Assembly (NCBI GenBank): GCA_963665265.2
Contig: OY762224.2
Location: forward strand, 372,001-436,000
Reading direction: 5' to 3'
DNA: 64,000 nucleotides
Origin: CAXXHQ01 sp963665265
Lineage (GTDB): Bacteria; Planctomycetota; Planctomycetia; Pirellulales; Thermoguttaceae
Positions within the stretch are counted from its first letter, which is position 1. Every line of letters begins with the position of its first letter. Position numbers and translations under genes: made by a program. The notes under the pieces were generated by a model. It was given only the letters and a program-made list of their open reading frames with translations, did no database searches and was not told the origin of the DNA. Shown piece by piece: positions 1-9,258 of the stretch.

Positions 1-134
1 CCGAACAAAGGCGAGCGGCGGCCTAAAGCGACATTCCGTTTTTTTAATTAGCGCCCACGGGCCATGCGTGTCGTTTTCGCGCTGATGTCCGTTGATGAAG
101 AGATTGGGCGTTCCTCTATTTAAGGATTCAGCGT

Positions 135-986
135 ATGAAGTTTGGTGCTTTTGCCAACGAATCTTCGCAACTTTCGGCCAGCGAGACGTCGGTTGACGCC
201 GCTCCGAATCTGAACGGCGGCCTGTTTAACGGCAAGGTCGGCATGGTGATGGGCGTGGCCAACGATCGAAGCATCGCGTGGTCCATCAGCGAAGCCCTTT
301 TCGCGCAAGGCGCGGAATTGGCCTTCACTCACTTGCCCGGTCCGTCAAGCGAGCGACGCATTAGCAAGCTCCTCGAAGGTCGCAACCCGAAGGTCGTCCT
401 CCCCTGCGACGTGCAGAAGGAAGAGGACATTACCAAAGCGTTTGAAGCGGTCGGCGAGGCATACGGGAAATTGGATTTCCTCGTTCACTCGATCGCCTTC
501 GCCCCGCCCCAAGAGCTGCGCAAGCCGTACGTGCAATGCAGCCGCGAGGGCTTCCAGCTGGCCATGGACATCAGCGTTTATAGCCTTGTTTCAGCCTGCC
601 GCGCGGCTGCTCCGTTGATGACCGACGGCGGCTCAATCATCACGCTCAGCTATTATGGCGGCGAGAAGGTCTTGCCCGGCTACAACATGATGGGCATTTG
701 TAAAGCGGCGCTCGAACACTCCGTTCGCTACTTGGCCTGGGACTTGGGCCGACAAAAGGTCCGCGTCAACTGCATTAGCGCGGGCCCGATGCGCACTCTC
801 AGCTCGGCCGGCATCGCCGGCTTCGACGAGATCCGCGAGCATGCCGTGCAAAAATCGCCCCTCGGCCGTATCGTCGATCCGGAAGAACTCGGCTCCACCG
901 CCCTCTACCTGCTCAGCGATATGTCGAGCGGCATGACCGGCGAAGTAATGCACATCGACGCCGGCTACAGCATCGTCGGCTTCTAA
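135..986 (+). CDS. fabI: Enoyl-[acyl-carrier-protein] reductase (NADH), FabI type
   Basis: This 283-residue protein should catalyse the last reduction step of each fatty-acid elongation cycle in the cytoplasm. It is a short-chain dehydrogenase-fold protein. The FabI nucleotide-binding stretch GVANDRSIAW starts near residue 40, and the FabI catalytic set Tyr173, Tyr183 and Lys190 (Y-x6-K) is present. The C-terminal segment GEVMHIDAGYSIVGF is typical of the family. About 30 residues precede the usual FabI start (the GGLFNGKVGMV region), so the protein has an N-terminal extension rich in Ser and Ala. The ATG at 135 has AAGGA about ten bases upstream. No in-frame ATG lies close to the usual FabI start. 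Confidence 0.93.
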   Translation: MKFGAFANESSQLSASETSVDAAPNLNGGLFNGKVGMVMGVANDRSIAWSISEALFAQGAELAFTHLPGPSSERRISKLLEGRNPKVVLPCDVQKEEDITKAFEAVGEAYGKLDFLVHSIAFAPPQELRKPYVQCSREGFQLAMDISVYSLVSACRAAAPLMTDGGSIITLSYYGGEKVLPGYNMMGICKAALEHSVRYLAWDLGRQKVRVNCISAGPMRTLSSAGIAGFDEIREHAVQKSPLGRIVDPEELGSTALYLLSDMSSGMTGEVMHIDAGYSIVGF

Positions 987-1062
987 TGTTACATAGAAGA
1001 CATACTTATAGCCGCTAATAAGTCAATTTATTCTGACGGTAGCGACTTGCAAAATAATATGC

Positions 1063-1085
1063 GGGACGAAGGTTTCCTTCGTCCC
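1063..1085 (+). terminator. Hairpin downstream of fabI
   Basis: A perfect 10-bp stem (GGGACGAAGG / CCTTCGTCCC) with a TTT loop lies 77 bp after the fabI stop. It is not followed directly by a clean T-run (GTTCGCGTTTC follows), so factor-independent termination is plausible but not certain. Confidence 0.45.
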
Positions 1086-1264
1086 GTTCGCGTTTCTTGG
1101 GGGGGATAGCTCGCTGTGGGCCGATTCCGGCAATAACCCCAAATTGTTTGATTATTACGCGCCGCACTGGTATTATGGGGGGGCGCATAATTATTTATCT
1201 CAACTTCGTCGCTCGCGGCCTGCATGTCGTCGTGCGCCGGTTTGATTATTTGGGGAAGCATCTC

Positions 1265-3307
1265 ATGCCGCGACTCACGCTCCGCCGTCTATTACTTACC
1301 GCATTGGCCGCCTCTTTTGTCTCAAGCGCATCGGGCGCCTTTGCGACCGATTACGTCTGGATCGCTTCGAACAGCGATTGGGCTTCGACCGCTTCCTGGG
1401 GCTCGACCGCCCTGCCGACCATCGCCGACACGGCAACAATATCGAACGGCGGCGTAGCCTATATTTCAAGTGCCGGCTCGGCCGGGACGGTCACCCTCGG
1501 CTCCGCCGCCGCCGAGTCCGGTCAAATCCAGCTTACGACCGGTTCGCTCACCGCCTACTCCGAAATCGTCGGTAAAAGCGGAACGGGCCTCTTCATCCAA
1601 TCCGGCGGAACGAACTCGCTTACTTCTTCCGGACTCGTCCTCGGCGAACAGATCGGCGCACGCGGCGAATACCGGCTCACCGGCGTCGGCACTCTCGCAT
1701 CCACAGCTTACGTCAAAGTCGGAAACTACGGCTCCGGTTATTTCACTCAATCCGACGGCCTGTGCAACCTCTCCGCTACGCACCTGTACCTCGCATACAA
1801 TCAAAATTCCTACGGCGAATACTCCCTCAGCGGAACCGCTTCGTTGAAAACGACTCGAACCTGCGTGGGATATAACGGCACGGCCGTCTTTAACCAGACG
1901 GGCGGAACGCATGTCGTTAGCGATTCCCTGTTCCTCGGCTATAACGCCGGATCGACGGGAAGCTATTCGCTAAACGGCTCCGCCACTCTGCAAACAAAAG
2001 CGGTTTACCTCGGCTACACCGCATTCGGAACCGGCGTCATAACGCAAACCGGCGGAACGCACAAACTCTCTAGCGATTTAAACCTAGGTTACTCGGCCAA
2101 TACAAAGGGAACTTATTCGCTTAGCGGAACAAATTCCTTACTGCAATTTACCGCGGGCAATTGCAATGTCGGCTACGCCAATATCGGAATCTTCACGCAA
2201 ACCGGCGGAACGAACTCCATCGCCGGATATTTGTCTCTTGGCGTAAATGCCGGCTCGCGAGGATACTATTCCCTCAGCGGAACAAGCTATCTTAAAGCGA
2301 ATTACCTCTACGTCGGCTCTTTCGGAACCGGCGTCATGTCCCAATCAAGCGGAACCTGCACCGTCACCAATGACCTCTACCTCGGAAATCGGGCCGGAGC
2401 TAACGGACTCTACGAACTCAGCTCCGGCACTTTAACCGCGGCAAATTTCTACACCGGCTACTCGGCAGCGGGAACGGGAACTCTCACTATGTCCGACGGC
2501 AAAGCGACCTTCTCCGGCGGGCTCACGCTAGGCTGTACCGCCAGTTCGGTCGGCACCGTCTCAGTCAGCGGCGGAACATTAATCTCCGCCTCGGCCACCG
2601 TCGGCCGAAACGGCTCCGGCGTCGTCAACCAATCGGGCGGAACTTGCTCCCTCGGCGCCGTTAATTTCGCCTCCAGCGCGACTAACGCAAAAGGCCAATA
2701 CAACCTCACAGGCGGAACGCTCGCCGTCTCGGCCCTCACTCGAGGAACCGGCACGTCGGTCGCCTTCAACTTCGGCGGCGGCACGCTGCAACTAACCGCC
2801 GCAACGACCTCCTCGCTCGACATGACGCTCACCGGTTCGGGCGGCGCCGCCACCCTCGATACCAACGGCTATGCCGTCACGTTATCCGGCTCCTTGTCCG
2901 GCGTAGGCGGACTTACGAAGCTTGGCTCCGGCGTCCTCACGCTTACCGGCGCCGAAACCTTCACCGGCCCCGTCTCCGTGAAGTCCGGCTCTCTCGTGCT
3001 GAACGCTACCGAGACGAACGTCGCAACCTTAGACGTCGATACGGCCTCCGGCGCCACGTTATCGATCGCCGACGGCTCGCATACGCTCGACGCAATTACC
3101 GGAAGCGGCACGACGACCGTCGCCGGCTCGGCCTCGCTCACCGTCGCCTGCCTCGTCCAAGATACGCTCATCCTCGGCGGAAGCGGCGACTCTGAACCGA
3201 CCGCCGCAATGGTTTCAGCCGTCGCCGTCCCCGAGCCGGCCGCTTTGATCCTGCTTGCCGCAGTCGCCATGCCGCTCGTCATCCGACGATTGCGACGACG
3301 AGCCTAG
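1265..3307 (+). CDS. Large PEP-CTERM protein with beta-solenoid-type repeats
   Basis: A predicted exported surface protein of 680 residues. The start chosen is the ATG at 1265, preceded by GGGGAAG; it gives a clean signal peptide (MPRLTLRRLLLTALAASFVS). The reading frame is open back to 1097. The body consists of imperfect repeats of roughly 45 residues with the pattern F-x-QTGGT...LxLG...G-x-YSLSG...VG-x-x-G-x-G, as in autotransporter-associated beta-strand and planctomycete PEP-CTERM proteins. The C-terminus has the sorting signal VPEP, a hydrophobic helix and a basic RRLRRRA tail, expected to be handled by an exosortase that is not encoded in this window. It is a paralog of the gene at 36077-38257. 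The ligand or role is unknown. Confidence 0.85.
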   Translation: MPRLTLRRLLLTALAASFVSSASGAFATDYVWIASNSDWASTASWGSTALPTIADTATISNGGVAYISSAGSAGTVTLGSAAAESGQIQLTTGSLTAYSEIVGKSGTGLFIQSGGTNSLTSSGLVLGEQIGARGEYRLTGVGTLASTAYVKVGNYGSGYFTQSDGLCNLSATHLYLAYNQNSYGEYSLSGTASLKTTRTCVGYNGTAVFNQTGGTHVVSDSLFLGYNAGSTGSYSLNGSATLQTKAVYLGYTAFGTGVITQTGGTHKLSSDLNLGYSANTKGTYSLSGTNSLLQFTAGNCNVGYANIGIFTQTGGTNSIAGYLSLGVNAGSRGYYSLSGTSYLKANYLYVGSFGTGVMSQSSGTCTVTNDLYLGNRAGANGLYELSSGTLTAANFYTGYSAAGTGTLTMSDGKATFSGGLTLGCTASSVGTVSVSGGTLISASATVGRNGSGVVNQSGGTCSLGAVNFASSATNAKGQYNLTGGTLAVSALTRGTGTSVAFNFGGGTLQLTAATTSSLDMTLTGSGGAATLDTNGYAVTLSGSLSGVGGLTKLGSGVLTLTGAETFTGPVSVKSGSLVLNATETNVATLDVDTASGATLSIADGSHTLDAITGSGTTTVAGSASLTVACLVQDTLILGGSGDSEPTAAMVSAVAVPEPAALILLAAVAMPLVIRRLRRRA

Positions 3308-3441
3308 AGCGAATTAAGGATCATTGTTGTGGTTTTGGGCGCCGCTGGCTGCTTGTCAGCCAGTGCGCATTGAAGAACACGACGCTACATGGATACTTGA
3401 AACGCTCTAGCGGCCGCTTAAATCGCGACAAGAAATAAAAA

Positions 3442-3474
3442 CCGTCCGCCCCTTCTTTCCGAAGGAGCGGACGG
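3442..3474. terminator. Bidirectional rho-independent terminator
   Basis: A GC-rich stem (CCGTCCG / CGGACGG extended by CTTC / GAAG) lies between the plus-strand PEP-CTERM gene and the minus-strand galactoside operon. On the minus strand it is followed by TTTTTATTTC, and on the plus strand by CTCTGTTTT. It can end transcription from both sides. Confidence 0.75.
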
Positions 3475-3512
3475 CTCTGTTTTACGTCGAGTTATAGCGC
3501 GACTTACGCGAC

Positions 3513-5699
3513 TTAAATCTCGTTCCCGGCGAAGTCAAACCACTTCGAGCCGTTGGCTTCGAGCGTGACGGTCTTTTCTTTGCCGTTCTGATCGGTGATC
3601 ACCGTCGTCTGCGGCTCGTACGAGTTATTGATCACGACGTACTTGCCGGTTTGCGGATAGCCGGCGATTTCGGTTTCGATGTTGGTCGAGTACCACTTCT
3701 TCGCCATCTCGTTTTCCTTGCCGGCCGCATACCAAACGGCACGCTGCAAAAGACGGTTCTGCTCGGCTCCGAGTTGGAAGCCGGCCAGATAGACGCCGCG
3801 GCCTTTGCCGAAATCGTTCGCCGCGATCGTGACGCTCCCCTCGTCGTCCTTGGCGATGATCTGCGCCGATTCGACGTAGGGATAAATCGTCTGAACGTGT
3901 TTGCCGAGCTTCGGATTGGCGCTCTTCAAATCGGCCGCGATGAAGTGGCCATTCGTAACGTTCGTCGGAATGACTTTCTTGCAGCAGCCCGACAAGCCTA
4001 CTTCTTTTTGAACGCCGAGCACGTCGCACAATTGATAGTAGGCGCCGCCGTTCTCGCATGCCGTCGGATCGAGAATGCCGACGAAGCCGCCGCCGGCGTC
4101 CACCCATTCCCGAACGATCGCCACGACCTTCGGGTCAGTCCAATGATGACCGCCGCTCCAGGAAGTGCCCGCCGTGCCGACGTTAATAATCACGCCGACG
4201 TCTTTGGGAATCCCCTTCTCGCGAATGTCGTCGAACGATATCCACTCGATATCAAACGGTTGACCGGAGAGCGATTCGGTGATGCTTCCCAGCGGCCACG
4301 ACTGATCGAAGCCCCACGAGCGGCATTTCCCCCACGCGTTGAGAACGGCGACCTTGAACGGCGCGTTCTCGACCGGCGTGAAGGCCGAGTTCTCCGTGAT
4401 CTTGAAGTATTCCTTCGTCTGATGCTCGACGTAATCGATGAATTCGGGAAACTGCACGGCCAAATTCAAGTAACCGCCGTACCCGATGCGGTGAACGAGT
4501 TTGCGGAGCATGGCGCGGCGAATCCACATCCAGTACCGTTTGCACTCGCCGACCGGATCGCCCCCTTCTTTGAACGAAGGCTCGTTCATCAAATTCACGG
4601 GGAAGAAGTACGGGTACAATCGCAGTTCGGTGACTAAGTCGCCCGGCACGTCGGCGATACGGCGGACTTCGCGGCCGTTAATGCACGGCCCAACGATCCC
4701 GTCGAAGCCGATCTCTTGAAACTTCGGCTTGTACGGCTCGGTGCCGATGTGGTGATCGCAATAGAAAAGAATCGCCTTCTTGCCGGCGTCGTGAACCTGC
4801 TTGACGCAGTCCTTCGAGAACTCGACCAAAAACTCGTGAACGAATTCGATCCAATCGAGATAGGGCTTGGTCGGCACGCGGTCAACGGCGTTGTAGTAGC
4901 CGTCTTCGATGAGATCGTTCGGCCGAAGACGATACCCCTTCTTCGCCTCGAACTCGTCGAGCGCCTGAGCCGACATGCAATCGACGTAGCCGTACCAATC
5001 TTGATACAGCGTTTCATGCTTGGGATTCGTGATGATCGGGAACTGATACGCCATCGACGTGAAGCGGACCCAATCGGTGTTCGGATGCGTCTCCAGCCAC
5101 TTGTCGAGGAACTTCGCCAATTGCTTGCGAGTCTCGGTCTTCCGCGGATCGACGCCCGATTGGTGCGGTTTGTCCCAGTTGTTCGTCAGATGGTTGTACA
5201 TCGACGTCGTTTCCCAAATCTGATAGACCAGGAAATTGACGACGTACACGTTCCACTTCGCGCAGTTGCGAACCGTCACGATTCCTTTCGAGTAGTCCCA
5301 ATCCGACGTCGGCACGATTTGGCCGGTCGTGCGGTTGACGACTTCCCAATATTTTTTGCAGTCGTGCGCTTCGTCGATCTGAAACTGCTCGTCGGAGTAG
5401 CGGGCCATGATGTCGATCGACATGGTCGCGTCGCGGGCCGTCTGCGGCGTCGAATACAGATACTTCTGCTGGCAGTCTTCCGGATGCGACTTGTTCCACT
5501 CTTGATCGGCGCGAATCAGGCACAGCGTCGAATAGATATCCCAGCCCAATTCGGTGATCGAATCGGAAAGGACCGTTCCGTCGGAATCGCGGAAGGCGTC
5601 GGCCCCCCAACGCTTCGCCAGATCGAGAACGATTTCGTCCATCCCGGCCTCGGCCGGAAGCGTGAAGCCGCCTCGCTTCGCGTGTATTTTCTTATCCAT
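3513..5699 (-). CDS. GH112 1,3-beta-galactosyl-N-acetylhexosamine phosphorylase family protein
   Basis: A 728-residue cytoplasmic enzyme of family GH112. This family phosphorolyses beta-galactosides such as lacto-N-biose and galacto-N-biose, or in some members galactosyl-L-rhamnose, releasing alpha-galactose 1-phosphate. Visible family signatures are TELGWDIYSTLCLIR near residue 50, VRFTSMAYQF at 211-220, and LFYCDHHIGTEPY at 311-323, where Asp315 sits at the catalytic acid position. Length matches the family. There is no signal peptide. It is the last gene of a four-gene minus-strand operon, 15 bp after the GH42 gene. The exact disaccharide cannot be read from the sequence. No N-acetylhexosamine kinase lies nearby, which leaves non-HexNAc substrates open. 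Confidence 0.87.
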   Translation of the reverse strand: MDKKIHAKRGGFTLPAEAGMDEIVLDLAKRWGADAFRDSDGTVLSDSITELGWDIYSTLCLIRADQEWNKSHPEDCQQKYLYSTPQTARDATMSIDIMARYSDEQFQIDEAHDCKKYWEVVNRTTGQIVPTSDWDYSKGIVTVRNCAKWNVYVVNFLVYQIWETTSMYNHLTNNWDKPHQSGVDPRKTETRKQLAKFLDKWLETHPNTDWVRFTSMAYQFPIITNPKHETLYQDWYGYVDCMSAQALDEFEAKKGYRLRPNDLIEDGYYNAVDRVPTKPYLDWIEFVHEFLVEFSKDCVKQVHDAGKKAILFYCDHHIGTEPYKPKFQEIGFDGIVGPCINGREVRRIADVPGDLVTELRLYPYFFPVNLMNEPSFKEGGDPVGECKRYWMWIRRAMLRKLVHRIGYGGYLNLAVQFPEFIDYVEHQTKEYFKITENSAFTPVENAPFKVAVLNAWGKCRSWGFDQSWPLGSITESLSGQPFDIEWISFDDIREKGIPKDVGVIINVGTAGTSWSGGHHWTDPKVVAIVREWVDAGGGFVGILDPTACENGGAYYQLCDVLGVQKEVGLSGCCKKVIPTNVTNGHFIAADLKSANPKLGKHVQTIYPYVESAQIIAKDDEGSVTIAANDFGKGRGVYLAGFQLGAEQNRLLQRAVWYAAGKENEMAKKWYSTNIETEIAGYPQTGKYVVINNSYEPQTTVITDQNGKEKTVTLEANGSKWFDFAGNEI

Positions 5700-5714
5700 A
5701 TCTCGGTTCCTTCT

Positions 5715-7730
5715 TTACTTCTTTTTCAAAATCAGGGCTTGGACGGCGTCTAATTTGACCGCGCCCTTCACGGTCGATTGCGTCAGAAAATCGAAATATT
5801 CGCCGTCGGGCAACGTCACTTCCGTCGGCTCGTAGTTGTGATTCATCACAAATAGATATTGCTTATCTCCGTCGGCTCGAATCACCGCTTCGACTCGTTC
5901 CGGCGTCTCTAAAACCGGCTTCACCCCTTGATCGGCGCAAACCTGCTTCAAAAACGCCCGTAAAAATTCATTGCTCGGCAGCGAAGCAACGTAATAGGCC
6001 TTTCCCTTGCCGAAACGGTTGACCGTCAGCGCGGGCGTTCCCTTGAAGAAATCATCGCCGTACTCGGCCAGCGATTCGGCCGTTCCTAACTGCAAAACGT
6101 CGCACCAGAGCCGGCTTTCAAACTCGCCGGAAAGGCCGGGCATCTTGCCGTTCATCACGAGCGCGTTTTTCGAGTACGACTTCAACGCCTCGAACTCTTC
6201 GACCTTCACGCCCAGAACGTCGCTGAGCGGGCCGGGATATCCGCCTTGAAAAACCTCGTCGTATTCGTTGACCACGCCGCTAAAGAACGTGGTGATGAAC
6301 GTGCCCCCATCGGACACGAACTTCTCGACCGCATCCTTGAAGCCCGGCTTAATCATATACAGCAGCGGAGCGATCACGACTTTGTATTTGCTGAAATCGC
6401 GATCGTACGGAACGATGTCGGCCGAGATATTCTGCTCATGCAGCGGGAAATAGTACGCTTGCAAGTTTTCCAAGTATTTTAGCAAAGCGGTCGGCCCGGG
6501 CGTGAACTCCACCGTCCACCAGTTGTTGTAATCCAACACGATAGCCACATCGGCCTTCACGTCGCTGCCGACGATTTCCTTCAACTGGGGCAACTCATTG
6601 CCGAACGCCGTCATCTCGCGAAAGACGCGGCTGTTCTCGCCGACGTGCGGAACGATCGCCGAGTGGAACTTTTCCGAGCCGTGAACCGACGCCCGCCATT
6701 GATAGAATAGAAAACTGTCCGATCCGTGGGCCATTCCCTGATAGCTCCACAACCGCATCACTCCCGGCTTCTTGTTCACGTTCGCCATGCGCCAATTCAC
6801 TTGGCTCGGCGCTTGCTCGAGCAAGACGAAGGGCTGATCCTTCAAGCCGCGCATGACGTCGTGACTGAGCGCCGCTTCGCCCGGATGCGTCGTGGTCTTC
6901 GGGTCGGGAAACGAGCTCACCGAAATAAAGTCGATCATGTCGGCCCAGGCGAAATAGTCCAACGTCTTGAACTCGTAAAGGAAGTTCGTCGTGATCGGCA
7001 CGTTCGGCGTGATCTCACGGAGAATCGCGATCTCCTCGCGGGCGACCTCCATGTAACATTCGTTCGTGAAACGCTTCCACTCCAACAATAAACTGGTGCT
7101 GACTTGATGTGCCGTGCGCATGGGCGGCATCAGCTCGTCCCAATCGTAAATATTGTTCGCCCAGAAGTGCAAACCCCATTTCTTATTGAGATTCTCGCAC
7201 GTCCCGTATTTCTCTTTACACCAGTTGCGGAACTTCTTGATCGTAATTTCGCTGTAGTCGTAATTGACCAAGTGCGACAATTCGTTGTTCACATGCCACA
7301 TGCAGAGCGCCGGGTGATCCTTGTAACGCTCGGCGATCTTGCGTACCAGCTTATGGCTCAACTCCCGATACTTCGGGCTATTCGGATTGAAATTCTGCCG
7401 CGAGCCGTGATGAAAGAGGAGCCCCTTTTCGTCAACGGGCAAAATCTCCGGATACTTCTTGGCCATCCAAGCCGGGGTCGAAGCCGTCGCCGTTCCGAGA
7501 TCGGCCTGAACGCCGTTCTTCGCCAAAACGTCCATCACCTCGTCGAGCCATTCAAAGGTCCACGTATCTTCGTTCGGCTGGAGTTGCCCCCAGCTAAAAA
7601 CGTTGATCGTGGCGATGTTGACGCCGGCCTTTTTCATCAGCCGCATGTCCTCAGCCATCAACTCCTTCGGAAAATGCTCCGGAGTGTAATCGCCGCCGAA
7701 ATAAATATTTGGAAGTACGAACTTTTTCAT
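5715..7730 (-). CDS. GH42 beta-galactosidase
   Basis: A 671-residue family GH42 enzyme predicted to hydrolyse terminal beta-galactosyl residues in the cytoplasm; no signal peptide is visible. The start is the ATG at 7730 (MKKFVLPNIYFGGDYTPEHF), preceded by GAAAGAAG. An upstream in-frame ATG at 7769 would add 13 residues unlike the family. The (beta/alpha)8 barrel carries the acid/base Glu150 in WHVNNEL and the nucleophile Glu305 in LLEQAPSQVNW. A trimerisation domain around residues 390-590 and a small C-terminal beta domain follow. It lies between the symporter and the GH112 phosphorylase, so it probably shares their imported galactosides. Confidence 0.92.
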   Translation of the reverse strand: MKKFVLPNIYFGGDYTPEHFPKELMAEDMRLMKKAGVNIATINVFSWGQLQPNEDTWTFEWLDEVMDVLAKNGVQADLGTATASTPAWMAKKYPEILPVDEKGLLFHHGSRQNFNPNSPKYRELSHKLVRKIAERYKDHPALCMWHVNNELSHLVNYDYSEITIKKFRNWCKEKYGTCENLNKKWGLHFWANNIYDWDELMPPMRTAHQVSTSLLLEWKRFTNECYMEVAREEIAILREITPNVPITTNFLYEFKTLDYFAWADMIDFISVSSFPDPKTTTHPGEAALSHDVMRGLKDQPFVLLEQAPSQVNWRMANVNKKPGVMRLWSYQGMAHGSDSFLFYQWRASVHGSEKFHSAIVPHVGENSRVFREMTAFGNELPQLKEIVGSDVKADVAIVLDYNNWWTVEFTPGPTALLKYLENLQAYYFPLHEQNISADIVPYDRDFSKYKVVIAPLLYMIKPGFKDAVEKFVSDGGTFITTFFSGVVNEYDEVFQGGYPGPLSDVLGVKVEEFEALKSYSKNALVMNGKMPGLSGEFESRLWCDVLQLGTAESLAEYGDDFFKGTPALTVNRFGKGKAYYVASLPSNEFLRAFLKQVCADQGVKPVLETPERVEAVIRADGDKQYLFVMNHNYEPTEVTLPDGEYFDFLTQSTVKGAVKLDAVQALILKKK

Positions 7731-7788
7731 GCTTCTTTCGTCTCGTGAGTAAATAACGCCGTCGATCAACGATACGCCCGCACGCCGG

Positions 7789-9243
7789 TTAAACCGCGCC
7801 GCGACGAGCCTCCAACAACCTGCGATTCTCCTCCGACTTTTCCTTCGTCAGGGGATAAAACCGCATCAAAATGAAACACATCAACGCTGGCAGCGCGGCG
7901 CCGAAGCACATGGAAACCCGCATGCTCATGAACGTCGCCGCCGTTTGATTCGCCTCGAGCTTCGCATCGAAGCCGATCCTATCCAGCAAAACGCCGGCTA
8001 ACGCCCAGCTTAAAGCGATGGACAACTTCGTGGCCCATTGGAACATCGCGCCAAACATCCCTTCGCGGCGAGTTCCGTTTCGCAATTCGTCGTCGTCGCA
8101 AATGTCGGCCACCATCGACTGCATGACCGTCCCGACCCCGATCCAGAACATGCCGCCGGTCAGCGGATCGAGCCAAATCCAATGTTGATTGCCGGGCTGA
8201 TAAATGAACCATCGCAACACCGCGTTCAGCATCATCAAGCCGTACACGAATTGCAACGCTTGCAATTTGGTCGTTCGTTTGCAGATACCGACGATAATCG
8301 GAATGCCGACGAAGCCCATCGTGGCGTAGCCGACTGTGACGATAAGCTTCCAAGAGGCGCCCGCCTCCAAGTCGCCGTTGAACATGTAATAGACGAGCAG
8401 ATAGTAGTCCATGCAACTGGCGAACATGCCCGCGAACATCGTGGCGACTGAGATCAAGCACATCATGACGAACGGCATGTTCTTCATCGTGTGCGTAATC
8501 GTCTTCCAAAACGGATCTTTCGCTTCTTTCTTCTCGCGAACGTTCAACTCGTAGTAACGTTCTTTGCCGAAGATCGCCGGAATGCCGCCCAAAATTCCCA
8601 TGCCGACGACGGCGTAAACCCACGTGACGACTCGAACGCCGTAGGTTTTATCGCCGACCAACTTCCAACTCACAAGAACGCCGGCCAACGGAATGACTGC
8701 TTGGTAAAGCAGTTCGCCCGTCTTCGACCAAAACGTGACGTACCCCTGCACTGAGGTTCGCTCGTCGTAATCGGGCGACATTTCGTAGGTTAGACTGACG
8801 TAAGGAATCGAGAAGATCGTGAACGCTGTGTAAAAGACAAGCGAAGTCACGACGAACCATATAATTTTGCCCTTCTCGCTCAAGTCTAAAGGCACCATCC
8901 AAATCAATCCGAAGCTCAACATCATCAGAACGGCGCCGAGCAAAATGAACGGCCGACGCCGACCATACTTCGAGCGGAAGTTGTCGGTGATCGTCCCCAT
9001 CAACGGATCGGCGAACGCCTCGTAAAGACGCGGAATGGACAACGCCACCCCGATCCAACTGGGATTCACCTTGAGCATCATGTTGTAGAAAGCCATGCCG
9101 AGCGCATTAACGCTGTTGTTGCCGAGAAACATCGTCAGCCCGCCCGTGCTGACGACGGTTTTATCGGCGAAACTCAGTTTCCCGTTCTTTTCCTCGGACA
9201 CGACTTCCGCGGCTTCTTGCAGCGGTTCGTTCTTTTCGTTCAT
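7789..9243 (-). CDS. GPH-family sugar:cation symporter (MFS)
   Basis: A 484-residue inner-membrane transporter with about twelve hydrophobic segments after a polar N-terminus of about 25 residues. It resembles the glycoside-pentoside-hexuronide:cation symporters (MelB/LacS/XynP group). The family region PRLYEAFADPLMGTITDN, followed by RSKYGRRRPFIL near residues 68-98, is clear. It is 15 bp downstream of the GH50-like lipoprotein gene and 58 bp upstream of the GH42 start. It presumably imports the galacto-oligosaccharides that feed GH42 and GH112, coupled to H+ or Na+. Substrate and ion cannot be decided from sequence alone. Confidence 0.9.
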   Translation of the reverse strand: MNEKNEPLQEAAEVVSEEKNGKLSFADKTVVSTGGLTMFLGNNSVNALGMAFYNMMLKVNPSWIGVALSIPRLYEAFADPLMGTITDNFRSKYGRRRPFILLGAVLMMLSFGLIWMVPLDLSEKGKIIWFVVTSLVFYTAFTIFSIPYVSLTYEMSPDYDERTSVQGYVTFWSKTGELLYQAVIPLAGVLVSWKLVGDKTYGVRVVTWVYAVVGMGILGGIPAIFGKERYYELNVREKKEAKDPFWKTITHTMKNMPFVMMCLISVATMFAGMFASCMDYYLLVYYMFNGDLEAGASWKLIVTVGYATMGFVGIPIIVGICKRTTKLQALQFVYGLMMLNAVLRWFIYQPGNQHWIWLDPLTGGMFWIGVGTVMQSMVADICDDDELRNGTRREGMFGAMFQWATKLSIALSWALAGVLLDRIGFDAKLEANQTAATFMSMRVSMCFGAALPALMCFILMRFYPLTKEKSEENRRLLEARRGAV

Positions 9244-9258
9244 GGTTTTCCCTTATGG

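Noticed and set aside
1600..2500. Regular near-repeats that could suggest a CRISPR or tandem DNA array
   Set aside because: They are codon-level repeats inside one open frame encoding the PEP-CTERM solenoid. There are no constant repeats with unique spacers.
4716..5753. 345-codon plus-strand frame opposite the GH112/GH42 genes
   Set aside because: It is antisense to two well-supported enzymes, spans their junction and shows no family signature.
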